This document shows, piece after piece, positions 18,554 through 27,290 of a stretch of DNA of 64,000 bases. The stretch is from the NCBI RefSeq assembly GCF_905120465.1, contig NZ_CAJHOF010000001.1, positions 141,643-205,642 on the forward strand, in the 5' to 3' direction. Under the pieces are notes generated by a model. The model did no database searches, was not told where the DNA came from, and saw only the letters and a program-made list of their open reading frames with translations. Every line of letters starts with the position of its first letter. The stretch's first letter is position 1. The stretch comes from Campylobacter majalis. GTDB taxonomy: Bacteria; Campylobacterota; Campylobacteria; Campylobacterales; Campylobacteraceae. A program made the translations under genes and the position numbers.

Positions 18554-19524
18554 TGAACCTAAATACGCTAAGTCCGATAATATTTGTAGGCGGCAAGGGC
18601 GGAGTTGGAAAAACCACTCTATCATCATCAATCGCCGTCAAACTAGCCAAAAGTCGCAAAAAAACGCTCATCATCTCAACCGATCCAGCACACAGTTTAA
18701 GTGACGCATTAGACGTAAAGCTAAGCTCAAAAATTAAAAACGTGTGCGAAAATTTAGACGCCATGGAGCTAGATCCTGATGAGATAGTAAATGAGCATTT
18801 TAATCAGATAGAGCAAACTTTACGCACATATGCAAAACCAGAGATGTTTGCAAAAATCAAAGAGCATTTAAGACTTTCAAAAGACACTCCAGGAGCTTAT
18901 GAGGCTGCAATGCTAGAAAAAATATGCCGCCTAATAAGCGACAGGGGCGATTATGAGCATATTGTGTTTGACACAGCACCAACAGGTCATACGATGAGGC
19001 TACTCTTTATGCCCAGTGTAATGTCGGCATGGACTGATGGTTTGTTAAAACATCAAAAAAAGCGTGAAGAAGTAGCTGATGCGGCTAAAATTTTTTGGCA
19101 AAATAAGCCTGATTATGAGTTTAATCCATTTGCTCCAAGTCGTGAGCAAAGGTGGCAAAAGGCGATGGTTAAACTAAATGAGCGAAAAGAGCTATTTTTA
19201 AAAGCTAATGAAATTTTAAAAGATAGCAAGATGACGCAGGTTTTTTTAGTAATGATTCCAGAAGCGTTGCCACTGTTTGAAACGATTAGAGCTGTAAATA
19301 TACTAAATGAGTTTAAGATATCGCTTGGCTCAATTTTGATAAATCAGATTATACCTAACTCTCAAAATGATGAGTTTTGGCAGATAAAAGTAAAAAAACA
19401 GGGCGAAATTTTACAACAAATATCAAGCCAACTAAGCCATGTAAAAAAACATAAAATTTATCTAAAAGCAGATGATTTGCGTGGCGAAAAAGCATTAAAT
19501 GATATTGAAATTTTGGCGTTTTGA
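18553..19524 (+). CDS. ArsA/Get3-family ATPase
   Basis: This is a SIMIBI-class P-loop ATPase of about 323 residues. It has the deviant Walker A FVGGKGGVGKTT, switch I STDPAHSLSDAL and switch II FDTAPTGHTMRLL, all typical of ArsA/TRC40/Get3 proteins, which energise metalloid export or handle membrane-protein tails. No arsenic genes are nearby, so an arsenite role is unlikely. I take the ATG at 18553 overlapping the preceding stop; the frame is open upstream to 18496, but that part lies inside the preceding gene. The last 30 bases overlap, convergently, the 3' end of the apeM-like gene. Confidence 0.88.
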   Translation: MNLNTLSPIIFVGGKGGVGKTTLSSSIAVKLAKSRKKTLIISTDPAHSLSDALDVKLSSKIKNVCENLDAMELDPDEIVNEHFNQIEQTLRTYAKPEMFAKIKEHLRLSKDTPGAYEAAMLEKICRLISDRGDYEHIVFDTAPTGHTMRLLFMPSVMSAWTDGLLKHQKKREEVADAAKIFWQNKPDYEFNPFAPSREQRWQKAMVKLNERKELFLKANEILKDSKMTQVFLVMIPEALPLFETIRAVNILNEFKISLGSILINQIIPNSQNDEFWQIKVKKQGEILQQISSQLSHVKKHKIYLKADDLRGEKALNDIEILAF

Positions 19525-21585
19525 TAAAGAGATGGCAAATAGCATATTTAGCAAAACAGCCAAACTCACACTAGCCCCAAAGCTAAAAACGGCATGAGTG
19601 CTACTAAGCATAAGCAAAGCAAAAGTAATAATCGTAGTAGCACCAGCCACGCATATACTAAAAACTCTAGCATTGTGATTTATATCTTTAAAACCAATCA
19701 GTAAATAATCAATCCCAACAGCACTAGCCAAAATCACACCAAAAATAACAAAAATATTTACATCATCAAACATAGCAAAAAATCCGATTGTAATGACTGA
19801 GCTAAGAAATGTTGCTAAAATAATAATGGCTGAGCGAATTAATCCCACAAAAAAGCTCAAAATCACAAAAGCTACTAAAAAGCCTAAAATTTTAAGCTTA
19901 ATTGCAGAAGCTTTTATCTGAGTAAAATTTTCATTTATCATTGCAATTAAATCGTAAAATTTAGCATCATATTTTTTAGCAATATCACCAATATCACCAT
20001 CACCACTTACAAAAATCAAATCAGGGTTATCAAACAAAATCGCAAAATTTCTAAAAATTTCAAATTTTTTAAGCTCATCAACACCAAGTGTTGGCAATGT
20101 AGCTAATTTTTCAAACTCATCATTTATACCAAGTTCATCAAGCATAGCTAAAATTTCATCATTTTTTGCGTATTTTAATAGTTGTTGCTTTATTTTTTCT
20201 TGAGTATGCTTACTATTTATAAGTGAGTAAAGCGAGTTATGAGATGATATTAGCCCATTTTCATAAAGCTCATTTAGTAAATTTTCTTGATTTTTTACAT
20301 CAGCTTTTATTAATTTAAACTCGCTCATATTTCCACTCTCTCGTGCAAAAATCATACTTTGCTCACTAAGTTGGACTGGATTTTGCGAATAGTTTTTAAT
20401 ATTATCACTAAAATCATTTTTTGCTATAAAAAATATTGCCAAGCAAAAAGCAATAAAAATAGCATATTTATGCCATTTTTTTAAATTTAAATCAAAGTTA
20501 AAATACTCAAATTTATAAAAACTCACTCCATCAAGTAGTTTTGGAAGCAAAAAATAACTAAACAAAAATGAAGCTAAAAGTGCAAATATTGAAAAAATAG
20601 CTATTTGATGCAAAAACTGCATGGGCGAGAGTAAAAATAACGCATATCCGCTCACGCCAATCACCAATGCTAATAAAAACAGTCCTTTAACGCCACTAAC
20701 GCTATCTTTTTTAATCTCTTTAGCATAGTTAAATCCTAAAAAAGATACTGCAAAATCAAGCATAAGCCCAACCAAACTAAGACTGATAACCACACTTAAA
20801 ATATGGACTTTTTCAAAAATCACAAAACAAGCACTAAGTCCAAACAAAAAGCCAAAAACAGCCGATAAAAATATGTAAAAAACTCTAAAATTTCTAAACA
20901 CAAACAGCAAAAATAGTATTGTCAAAACAGAGCCGATTATGCCGATTTTAAAGCCTTCGTTTTGTGCATTACTCTTAGCTACAGCTTGATATATGGCTGG
21001 TGCGTGAAGCACTGCATTAATGCCTCTAGCCTCACTATAAAATCTCATCAACTCATCACTATCATATCCTTGTTTAAGCGTTAAATTTACATAATAATAG
21101 CCACTTTTGCTAATCAATCTTGACGTTTTTACATCTAGTTTAATATCGCTATTTTGTTTTAAAATAGATGAGTGTGATGCTAGTGACAGCACATCATCAG
21201 ATATACTTAAAATTCTCTCAGATATTGAAAAATAAAGCTCAGATAAAGCATTTTTGATAAACAAATCATCTATCTTGCCCTTAAAAGTGGCTAATTTTAC
21301 TAAATTTAACTCTCTTTTAAAATCATCGATGTTTTTAATGTCTTTTGTCACATTATAAAAAATTTCATATCTTTTTAATATCTGCAAAAACTCATCATAA
21401 GCCTTATCATCAACAAGCAACACATGCACCACATCAGATGCCTGAGTTTGCAGTCGTTTAAAAATTTCATCTTGTTTAATGTTTAGCATACTAAACATGT
21501 CGCTTGTGATTTTATGTTTTTGAGCAAAAACAAACCCACCTAAAACAGCCATCACAATCAAACACAAGATAATGTATTTTTTCAT
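19495..21585 (-). CDS. apeM: MMPL/RND-family exporter (ApeM-like)
   Basis: This 696-residue membrane protein has the MMPL layout: one N-terminal helix, a periplasmic domain of about 190 residues, a block of about five helices (residues 215-350), a second shorter periplasmic domain (about 390-540) and a final block of about five helices. In aryl polyene clusters this transporter is thought to move the finished lipid-linked polyene across or out of the inner membrane. It is coupled to the LolA-like gene by a 4-base overlap (ATGA). As last gene of the operon it overlaps the convergent ArsA-like gene by 30 bases, leaving no room for a terminator between them. Confidence 0.85.
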   Translation of the reverse strand: MKKYIILCLIVMAVLGGFVFAQKHKITSDMFSMLNIKQDEIFKRLQTQASDVVHVLLVDDKAYDEFLQILKRYEIFYNVTKDIKNIDDFKRELNLVKLATFKGKIDDLFIKNALSELYFSISERILSISDDVLSLASHSSILKQNSDIKLDVKTSRLISKSGYYYVNLTLKQGYDSDELMRFYSEARGINAVLHAPAIYQAVAKSNAQNEGFKIGIIGSVLTILFLLFVFRNFRVFYIFLSAVFGFLFGLSACFVIFEKVHILSVVISLSLVGLMLDFAVSFLGFNYAKEIKKDSVSGVKGLFLLALVIGVSGYALFLLSPMQFLHQIAIFSIFALLASFLFSYFLLPKLLDGVSFYKFEYFNFDLNLKKWHKYAIFIAFCLAIFFIAKNDFSDNIKNYSQNPVQLSEQSMIFARESGNMSEFKLIKADVKNQENLLNELYENGLISSHNSLYSLINSKHTQEKIKQQLLKYAKNDEILAMLDELGINDEFEKLATLPTLGVDELKKFEIFRNFAILFDNPDLIFVSGDGDIGDIAKKYDAKFYDLIAMINENFTQIKASAIKLKILGFLVAFVILSFFVGLIRSAIIILATFLSSVITIGFFAMFDDVNIFVIFGVILASAVGIDYLLIGFKDINHNARVFSICVAGATTIITFALLMLSSTHAVFSFGASVSLAVLLNMLFAISLSKRQNFNII

Positions 21586-22097
21586 CTTATGCTAAACTCA
21601 TTTATGGTTTCATCGCCATTTATTTCATTAAGTTTTATAACTTGCACATATTTTGAGCCGTAAATTTGTATATTTTTAAATATTTTTGATATAACTATCC
21701 CTTTTGGTTTTAAATCAACTTCCCAGCTACGCTCATCACCACTTAATAAAAGCTCAAACTCTTTGCTTAGCTCGTTTATATCTAAATTTATCAAACTCAA
21801 AAGTAGCTTCATGTCACCAACTCTTTCATTTTTTACCCACTCGTTATTTTTTAAGTTAAATATGCCATCTTTACTCACTTTAACGCTGTGTTTAACTGGT
21901 TTTAAGGTATTTAATACAAACTCATCATTTCTTAAGCTAAACTCTCCACTACTTTTTATAGCTCTATTAAATCCAACAATATTTTTTGTCTGGTTAAAAT
22001 CTCCAACAACATCATGTTTTAACGATGTTGCAAGCTCATTTATATCAAAACAATAGCCAAAAATCATAAAAAGTAGCAACAAAACATTATATCTCAT
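21582..22097 (-). CDS. apeL: LolA-like periplasmic carrier (ApeL-like)
   Basis: This 171-residue protein has an N-terminal signal sequence (hydrophobic residues 4-15). The rest fits the LolA fold as found in APE clusters (FNQTKNIVGFNRAIKSSGEF region, then beta strands and LFELLLSGDERSWEVDLKPK). Such proteins are thought to carry hydrophobic cargo through the periplasm, here possibly the polyene lipid delivered by the MMPL exporter. The start overlaps the thioesterase gene by 11 bases. The assignment rests on context plus general resemblance. Confidence 0.72.
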   Translation of the reverse strand: MRYNVLLLLFMIFGYCFDINELATSLKHDVVGDFNQTKNIVGFNRAIKSSGEFSLRNDEFVLNTLKPVKHSVKVSKDGIFNLKNNEWVKNERVGDMKLLLSLINLDINELSKEFELLLSGDERSWEVDLKPKGIVISKIFKNIQIYGSKYVQVIKLNEINGDETINEFSIR

Positions 22098-22494
22098 ATC
22101 TGCTCCTTAAAGCTTTTAAAAACGGCTCAGGCACACTAAAAAGGGTTAATTTATTGTCTATATCAACATACGCTTGAGCCGTACTAGCTTTGGCGATTAA
22201 AGTATTATCTTTATAAATTTCATAATTTAGCTTCAGCGTCGTTTCATACTCGTTAAGCCTTACTCTAATCTCACACTCATCTCCAAAAAACAGTGGCTTT
22301 ATAAACTTAAACTCCATTTTTATAATAGGCAAAACAACACCTATATCGCGAAAATTCATATACTCAAAACCAACATCACGCAAAAAAGCACATCTGGCTG
22401 CTTCTAAAAATTTCACATAATTGCCATGCCAAACGACATCCATACTATCTACATCATAAAACTCAACCCTAAACCTATACCTAAACTCTCTCAC
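22087..22494 (-). CDS. apeK: 4-hydroxybenzoyl-CoA-type thioesterase (ApeK-like)
   Basis: This 135-residue hotdog-fold thioesterase has the motif VEFYDVDSMDVVWHGNYVKF (residues 10-29) with the catalytic Asp in the DVDSMDVVWH segment, as in YbgC/4HBT proteins. In aryl polyene operons it presumably edits or releases acyl-ACP intermediates. The start is GTG at 22494, overlapping the end of the upstream acyltransferase gene by 14 bases; there is no better ATG in frame before the conserved N-terminus. Confidence 0.85.
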   Translation of the reverse strand: MREFRYRFRVEFYDVDSMDVVWHGNYVKFLEAARCAFLRDVGFEYMNFRDIGVVLPIIKMEFKFIKPLFFGDECEIRVRLNEYETTLKLNYEIYKDNTLIAKASTAQAYVDIDNKLTLFSVPEPFLKALRSRYEI

Positions 22495-23389
22495 TTTTTA
22501 CCTGCCAAAAATCATAAAAATTAAAAAACTGATTTGGATACTTCTCGCACATCGCTTCAAACTCATCTAAATATTTATGCAAATAAACCCTTGCGTCATT
22601 TATCTTATCTCGTCCAAGCACCACCTCATCGGCTAGTAAATTAAATGAAATTTCATACTTTTTATCATTTTTTACAGCCCAAAATGTGCTTATTTTACAC
22701 TTTAAAATTGATGCTAAAACAAACGCACCAACGCTAAACTTACACTCACGTCCTAAAAAATCAACACTCACGCTCTTATCACCATGAACAGGTACCCTAT
22801 CGCCCATTATGCCTATGTGCTTTCCACTATCTATTATGCGTTTTAGCTCAAGCATCTCATTTATACCAAGCTCACTCACTTCTAAAATTTTAATCTCTCT
22901 AACACTTATTTGATTTATCAATTTATTAAAATTTGCCGAATGCTTAGAGTATAAAAGTATCGTTATATCAAGCCAATCAAGCTCAGTTGAAACTGCTCTT
23001 GCAGCATCGATATTGCCAAAATGACTAACCAAAAACAAATGCCCCTTTTTAGTATCTTTAAGCTCATTTTTTATCTTACGCTCATCAACTATCACTAAAT
23101 CGTGCTGTGTTATTTTGCCCTTCCAAACTAAAATTTTATCAACTATACTCTGTGCAAAATTATAAAAATTTAAAAATGCAAAGCCTGTTTTTACCCCACG
23201 CCGCTTTAAAAGAGACAGATAAAATTTCACATTTTCTCTCTCGTTTTTAGAAACTAAATAATAAACCAAGCTTACAAAAAACACTATCACATCAAGCAAA
23301 ACTCTAGGCAAACAAGCAACCAAAAAGCAAGTTAATCTAAGCGTAAGCATGCCAGCTTTTTCTTTATGTTGCCACCACTGCTTAATCAA
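22481..23389 (-). CDS. LpxL/HtrB-like acyltransferase
   Basis: This 302-residue membrane-anchored lysophospholipid/lipid A-type acyltransferase has a hydrophobic segment near residues 25-45 and the H-x4-D catalytic motif SHFGNIDAARA (residues about 127-137), followed by GDRVPVHG. In E. coli-type APE clusters a glycosyltransferase and a similar acyltransferase are, as I recall, fused as ApeJ; here they are two adjacent genes. It may add an acyl chain to the glycosylated polyene anchor. The start is TTG at 23389, which overlaps the upstream stop (TTGA) and follows AAAAAGGTGATG. Confidence 0.8.
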   Translation of the reverse strand: MIKQWWQHKEKAGMLTLRLTCFLVACLPRVLLDVIVFFVSLVYYLVSKNERENVKFYLSLLKRRGVKTGFAFLNFYNFAQSIVDKILVWKGKITQHDLVIVDERKIKNELKDTKKGHLFLVSHFGNIDAARAVSTELDWLDITILLYSKHSANFNKLINQISVREIKILEVSELGINEMLELKRIIDSGKHIGIMGDRVPVHGDKSVSVDFLGRECKFSVGAFVLASILKCKISTFWAVKNDKKYEISFNLLADEVVLGRDKINDARVYLHKYLDEFEAMCEKYPNQFFNFYDFWQVKSERV

Positions 23390-24093
23390 GACATCACCTT
23401 TTTAAAAAAATATTTTGGTAAGCTTAAAAAGTATTTAGCGTGAGTTTTAGATATGGCTAGATTGTCCCTAAAAGCTCTAAAATGCGAAACCCCATCGCTA
23501 TCATAGCAGACCTTTACATCCATCCAAATGACATTAGCATCACTCCTTAACAAAAGATACAAAATCTCTATATCAAAATCCATCCTATCAGCCCTACACG
23601 CACTAATAACCCTTAACGTCAAATCAACAGGATATATTCTAAACCCACACATAGCATCTTTTATGCTCATATTTAACGTATTTATAGCAACCCAAAAATT
23701 TGTTATTTTTCTACCATATAGTCTTGATTTTGGAGCGTCATTACCATATTTTGGAGCACCGCAAACCAAACTACATGGATTTAATTTACTTAGTTTTATA
23801 AACTCATCTATTACGCTTAAATCATGCTGCATATCAGCATCGATTTGCAACACATGGGTAAAGCCAAGACGCGATAAATGCCTAATACCATCTTTAAAAG
23901 CAGCACCTTTGCCACCGTTATTTTGCCTGTATAACACACTAACATTAAGCTGATTAAGAGCATCTTTATGCTCATCTTTTGAAGCATCATCTACGATTAA
24001 AATGTCACACTCATATTTTTTTAAAATTTCAATCATTTTTGCAAGTTTTGTGCTGTGGTTAAAGTGTGGTATTAAAAAGGCTAATTTATACAT
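23386..24093 (-). CDS. Family 2 glycosyltransferase
   Basis: This is a cytoplasmic GT-A glycosyltransferase of about 235 residues: N-terminal LAFLIPHFNHSTKLAKM, nucleotide-binding ILIVDDASKDEH, and the acidic metal motif QIDADMQHD. GT2 enzymes of APE clusters probably attach a sugar during assembly of the lipid-linked product (inference). I choose the ATG at 24093 (MYKLAFL), which has GGGAGAAT directly upstream; an ATG 18 bases further up is less well placed. It overlaps the preceding gene by 13 bases and the acyltransferase gene by 4. Confidence 0.85.
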   Translation of the reverse strand: MYKLAFLIPHFNHSTKLAKMIEILKKYECDILIVDDASKDEHKDALNQLNVSVLYRQNNGGKGAAFKDGIRHLSRLGFTHVLQIDADMQHDLSVIDEFIKLSKLNPCSLVCGAPKYGNDAPKSRLYGRKITNFWVAINTLNMSIKDAMCGFRIYPVDLTLRVISACRADRMDFDIEILYLLLRSDANVIWMDVKVCYDSDGVSHFRAFRDNLAISKTHAKYFLSLPKYFFKKVMS

Positions 24094-25562
24094 ATTCTCC
24101 CACTCGCACAAATTTTTGTATCATTTTTTATACTAAAATAAAGCTTGTTGTTTTTAATCTCCAAAAAAAATGTAGCCACATCTAAAGGACGCAAAAAGCC
24201 ACTAAATTTTATGGCCTCAAACTTTTTTGACCTAGTTAAATCAAGCCCAAAATTTCTAGCTAATTTTACAACACACTCTAGCTGAATAAAACCAGGCACA
24301 AGAGCAAAATCATAAAAATGCCCATCAAAATAAAAAAGTGACGGCTCTACATCTGCTTGATACTCAGCTTTTACTTCATCTTTAAAAATTTGTCTAAACT
24401 CAAAAATCTCATTTTTATTAAAGAGCTTTTCAATCTCGCTTTTTAAAACTTTTCCTTGAGTATTTTTTGGTATATTTTTTACTATTTTTATAAGACGAAG
24501 ATTGTTTTGATACTCATCTTTTACTAGATTTTTTATAGTCTCATTTATACCTTTTTTGCCATGATCTCTTAACGCCCTTGCCCCAATTTCACTTAAGACA
24601 ATAGCCACGCCTATTCTTTGCTCTATCTGAATACAAGCACACTCATTTATAAGCTCACTTTGAGATATCAAACTCTCAAGCATATCAAGGCTTATTCGTT
24701 TTTCATTTATCTTTACCACTCTATCGGCTCTGCCTAAAATCACAAGCTCACGCTCGTTTAATCTAGCCATATCACCCATAATAAACTCATCACACCACGG
24801 AGAAACAACACCAAGTCGCTCATTAGCAATAAAAGCATTAACACCGTCAAACAATCTAAAACCAAGCCCCTCATCACACGCAACAACGCCTGTTTCAGTG
24901 CTTCCATATACGTTTATATAGCCTACTAAACCACAAAGCTCTTTTTTTAACTCATCGTCTAGTTTTGCACCAGCCGTAATTATATTTTTTAGCTGTGATA
25001 ACATCTGTTTTTTATCCGAACTTAACAATGCTTTTAGTAATGTTGGTGAGCTTATTAGTGTTTTATTTTTTAAATTTTGCTCGTATATAAACTCTGGATA
25101 ATTTAAAAACTTTGGCTCAATTTTTGCCCCTAAAACAAGTGGTAAAAATATCTTAAAAGTCAGCCCAAACATATGCTGATGCGTAACACTAGCTATAAAC
25201 TCATCACCAAATTTATAACACTTAGCCAATGCCTTTGCTTCAAGTATCATTTTATGCAAAGATTTGCTTATCAGTTTTGCCTCGCCGCTACTGCCAGATG
25301 TTAAAAGAAAAAACTCAGCATCATCACCTATGATAAACTCACTCTCATCGCCCAAAATGTCATTAATATTATTTATAAAAAAACTATCGTTTTTTGCTAA
25401 ATTTTGACTTAGCACAAGTGGCTTTAAATCAAGTGCCAAACATGCAAAAAATGCAACTATAAACTCATCACTATCCTCTAAATAAATCTGTGCATTTTTA
25501 ACATTTTTACTTTTTAAGCCACCAACTGCTTTGGATATTAAAGTATTATATTTTTTTAACAT
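24081..25562 (-). CDS. AMP-dependent acyl-ACP ligase fused to FabA/FabZ-like dehydratase (ApeH-ApeI fusion)
   Basis: This 493-residue protein has two domains. Residues 1 to about 385 form an ANL-superfamily adenylating enzyme (FLLTSGSSGEAKLISKS P-loop-like motif at about residue 85, NVYGSTETG at about 215), expected to load an aryl or acyl starter on the ACP. Residues about 395-493 look like a hotdog dehydratase (FYFDGHFYDFALVPGFIQLE, with the His of DGHF). In E. coli and Xenorhabdus these are separate proteins ApeH and ApeI. The adenylating part is short, and the Lys-containing motif NTQGKVLKSEIEKL (residues about 365) is kept. Overlaps with both neighbours imply coupling. Confidence 0.82.
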   Translation of the reverse strand: MLKKYNTLISKAVGGLKSKNVKNAQIYLEDSDEFIVAFFACLALDLKPLVLSQNLAKNDSFFINNINDILGDESEFIIGDDAEFFLLTSGSSGEAKLISKSLHKMILEAKALAKCYKFGDEFIASVTHQHMFGLTFKIFLPLVLGAKIEPKFLNYPEFIYEQNLKNKTLISSPTLLKALLSSDKKQMLSQLKNIITAGAKLDDELKKELCGLVGYINVYGSTETGVVACDEGLGFRLFDGVNAFIANERLGVVSPWCDEFIMGDMARLNERELVILGRADRVVKINEKRISLDMLESLISQSELINECACIQIEQRIGVAIVLSEIGARALRDHGKKGINETIKNLVKDEYQNNLRLIKIVKNIPKNTQGKVLKSEIEKLFNKNEIFEFRQIFKDEVKAEYQADVEPSLFYFDGHFYDFALVPGFIQLECVVKLARNFGLDLTRSKKFEAIKFSGFLRPLDVATFFLEIKNNKLYFSIKNDTKICASGRICIN

Positions 25563-26067
25563 TTTTTATAAATTTTCTCCTATATATCATCTCGCCGACT
25601 ATAAATAAAGCTATTAAAATATACGAAATCACACCACAGTAAATAGCCCACGCCGTCTTGTCATCAAACATCGCCAAAACAAAGGATATAAGAGCATTTA
25701 TGATAAAAAAACCTATCCAAAGAATAGTTAAATTTCTAGTATAATTTAATCCGTGCTTATCCAAACCAGGCTCTTTTAAAAGGGCAAATTTTGTTATCAT
25801 TGGTGTGGTTTTAAGGCTATATAAAAAGATTATACTTAAAGCCAAATTTACCAAAATCGGATAAGCATACTCAAGCCCTCTAACAAAAAAAACCACGATA
25901 AAAAATAGCGACAACACAGCATCAAAGCTATCTTTACTAAAAAGATACTTAATCCCCCAAAGCATTGCCAAAATAGACACAGCAATAAATGTAAATTTTG
26001 GCATAAAAACAATCGTTAGCGGATACAAAACACTAACAATGCTTAAAACAATTTTAATTAGCTTCAA
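25546..26067 (-). CDS. apeG: Small integral membrane protein (ApeG-like)
   Basis: This 173-residue protein has about five or six hydrophobic segments and a basic C-terminus (IYRRKFIKNVKK). A membrane protein of this size and of unknown biochemical role (COG4648-type) occupies the same place between the ACPs and the adenylating enzyme in aryl polyene clusters, so the assignment is by position and hydropathy. The conserved-looking segment LLKEPGLDKHGLNYTRNLTI lies in a loop at about residue 95. It overlaps the second ACP gene by 14 bases. Confidence 0.7.
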   Translation of the reverse strand: MKLIKIVLSIVSVLYPLTIVFMPKFTFIAVSILAMLWGIKYLFSKDSFDAVLSLFFIVVFFVRGLEYAYPILVNLALSIIFLYSLKTTPMITKFALLKEPGLDKHGLNYTRNLTILWIGFFIINALISFVLAMFDDKTAWAIYCGVISYILIALFIVGEMIYRRKFIKNVKKI

Positions 26068-26302
26068 GTTTTTTTACTACCGCTTTAACTATATCATCTA
26101 TCGTTTTTACAGCCTTAAAATCCTGCGGCTCTAGCCTATGTCCGGTTTTTTTCTTAATGTGATCAACCAAATCAACAGCATCAATGCTATCAATTTGCAA
26201 ATCTTCATATATCAAACTCTCTGGTTTAATCTTGCTCTCATCTATCTCAAACAACGTAACAAGTGCGTTTTTTAAAATCTCATATATCTCTTTTTCGCTC
26301 AT
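26054..26302 (-). CDS. apeF: Acyl carrier protein (ApeF-like)
   Basis: This 82-residue ACP carries the phosphopantetheine attachment motif DLQIDSIDAVDLVDH, with the modified Ser at about residue 38. It is acidic and helical as expected. It follows another ACP gene with a 4-base overlap; the paired ACPs are a hallmark of aryl polyene operons. Probably one carries the starter and the other the growing chain, though which is which cannot be seen here. The phosphopantetheinyl transferase encoded at the operon start is the likely activator. Confidence 0.92.
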   Translation of the reverse strand: MSEKEIYEILKNALVTLFEIDESKIKPESLIYEDLQIDSIDAVDLVDHIKKKTGHRLEPQDFKAVKTIDDIVKAVVKKLEAN

Positions 26303-26547
26303 TTTTTATTCTCCTTTATAAACTCGCTTAAATTTCTTACATTTGCAAAAATTTCTTTTAAATTCTCATTTTTACTATCTAGCGTTATGCCATACTGTTT
26401 TGAAATAGCCAAACCAAGCTCGAGTGCATCAACGCTATCAAGCCCTAAGCCATCGTTAAAAAGCGGTGCATCAGTATCTATATCGCTAACTCTAATATCG
26501 CTTAAATTTAAACTTTTTATAATAAAATCTTTTACCTCATCTATCAT
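26299..26547 (-). CDS. apeE: Acyl carrier protein (ApeE-like)
   Basis: This 82-residue ACP has the attachment motif GLGLDSVDALELGLAI (Ser at about residue 38). It is the first of two tandem ACP genes, coupled at both ends by 4-base overlaps. It differs clearly in sequence from its partner, which points to distinct roles in the pathway. Confidence 0.92.
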   Translation of the reverse strand: MIDEVKDFIIKSLNLSDIRVSDIDTDAPLFNDGLGLDSVDALELGLAISKQYGITLDSKNENLKEIFANVRNLSEFIKENKK

Positions 26548-27290
26548 TTTAACTCCTTATAAATTTCACTTACTTCATTAAATAAAAGCCTTACCCTAAT
26601 AGGATCTGCCCTATCTAAATTGTATTGTTTTATATCATAATTTTTTATATTTTTAAACTCATAGTTTATTGTTTTTGTTGGCACATCATACCACTTTTGC
26701 CATCCTTTTAGACATTGTGGCTTCATGATTATGTGCATAACCCTTAGTGTTATGGCTTGTTTTATAGCTATATAAAATGACGCCTTATGTAGAGTTATAG
26801 TGTCTTTTGTGCGAGTTCCTTCTGGAAAAATAAGCAAACTCTCGCCACTTTGCAAAGCGTTTAAGCAGTTTTGCAAAAGCTCTTTATCATCTTTGTTTGA
26901 GATATATCCACACGCCTTAATAGCAAATGTTAAAAAAATATTTTTTCCAAGCTCACCTTTTACAACACAATTTAGATGCCTAATCTTGCTTAAGAAAAAT
27001 ACAACATCTAAAAGAGATGGGTGATTTGCGATGATAAGTTCGCCTTTTTTACCTAAGTTAAAATCATCAAATTTAAAGCTTAAATAACCAGAAATTTGAC
27101 AAATTTTTATAAAAAATGCCCACGACACTCTAACCAAATCTCGACAAAAATTTCTAACAATTTTAAATTTATTAAAGCAAAAAACAACAATAAAAATAAA
27201 TATAAAATCACCCAGCAAACAGATAAATCCAAACAGCAAATACAAAAAAGCAACTCTAATAATTGCTAAGCTCTTTTTTGCCACTTCCAC
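26544..27290 (-). CDS. apeD: 1-acylglycerol-3-phosphate O-acyltransferase-like protein (ApeD-like)
   Basis: This 248-residue PlsC-family acyltransferase has an N-terminal hydrophobic segment (residues 10-40), the H-x4-D motif IIANHPSLLDVVFF (about residue 90) and the glycerol-phosphate-binding IFPEGTRTKD (about residue 155). In aryl polyene clusters it is thought to help place the polyene on a lipid anchor. It overlaps the apeC-like gene by 25 bases and the first ACP gene by 4. Confidence 0.85.
   Translation of the reverse strand: MEVAKKSLAIIRVAFLYLLFGFICLLGDFIFIFIVVFCFNKFKIVRNFCRDLVRVSWAFFIKICQISGYLSFKFDDFNLGKKGELIIANHPSLLDVVFFLSKIRHLNCVVKGELGKNIFLTFAIKACGYISNKDDKELLQNCLNALQSGESLLIFPEGTRTKDTITLHKASFYIAIKQAITLRVMHIIMKPQCLKGWQKWYDVPTKTINYEFKNIKNYDIKQYNLDRADPIRVRLLFNEVSEIYKELK

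Noticed and set aside
18553..19524. Arsenite-export ATPase ArsA
   Set aside because: No arsB, arsC, arsD or arsR gene is near, and the partners are a CstA-type transporter and a cory-CC-star protein.
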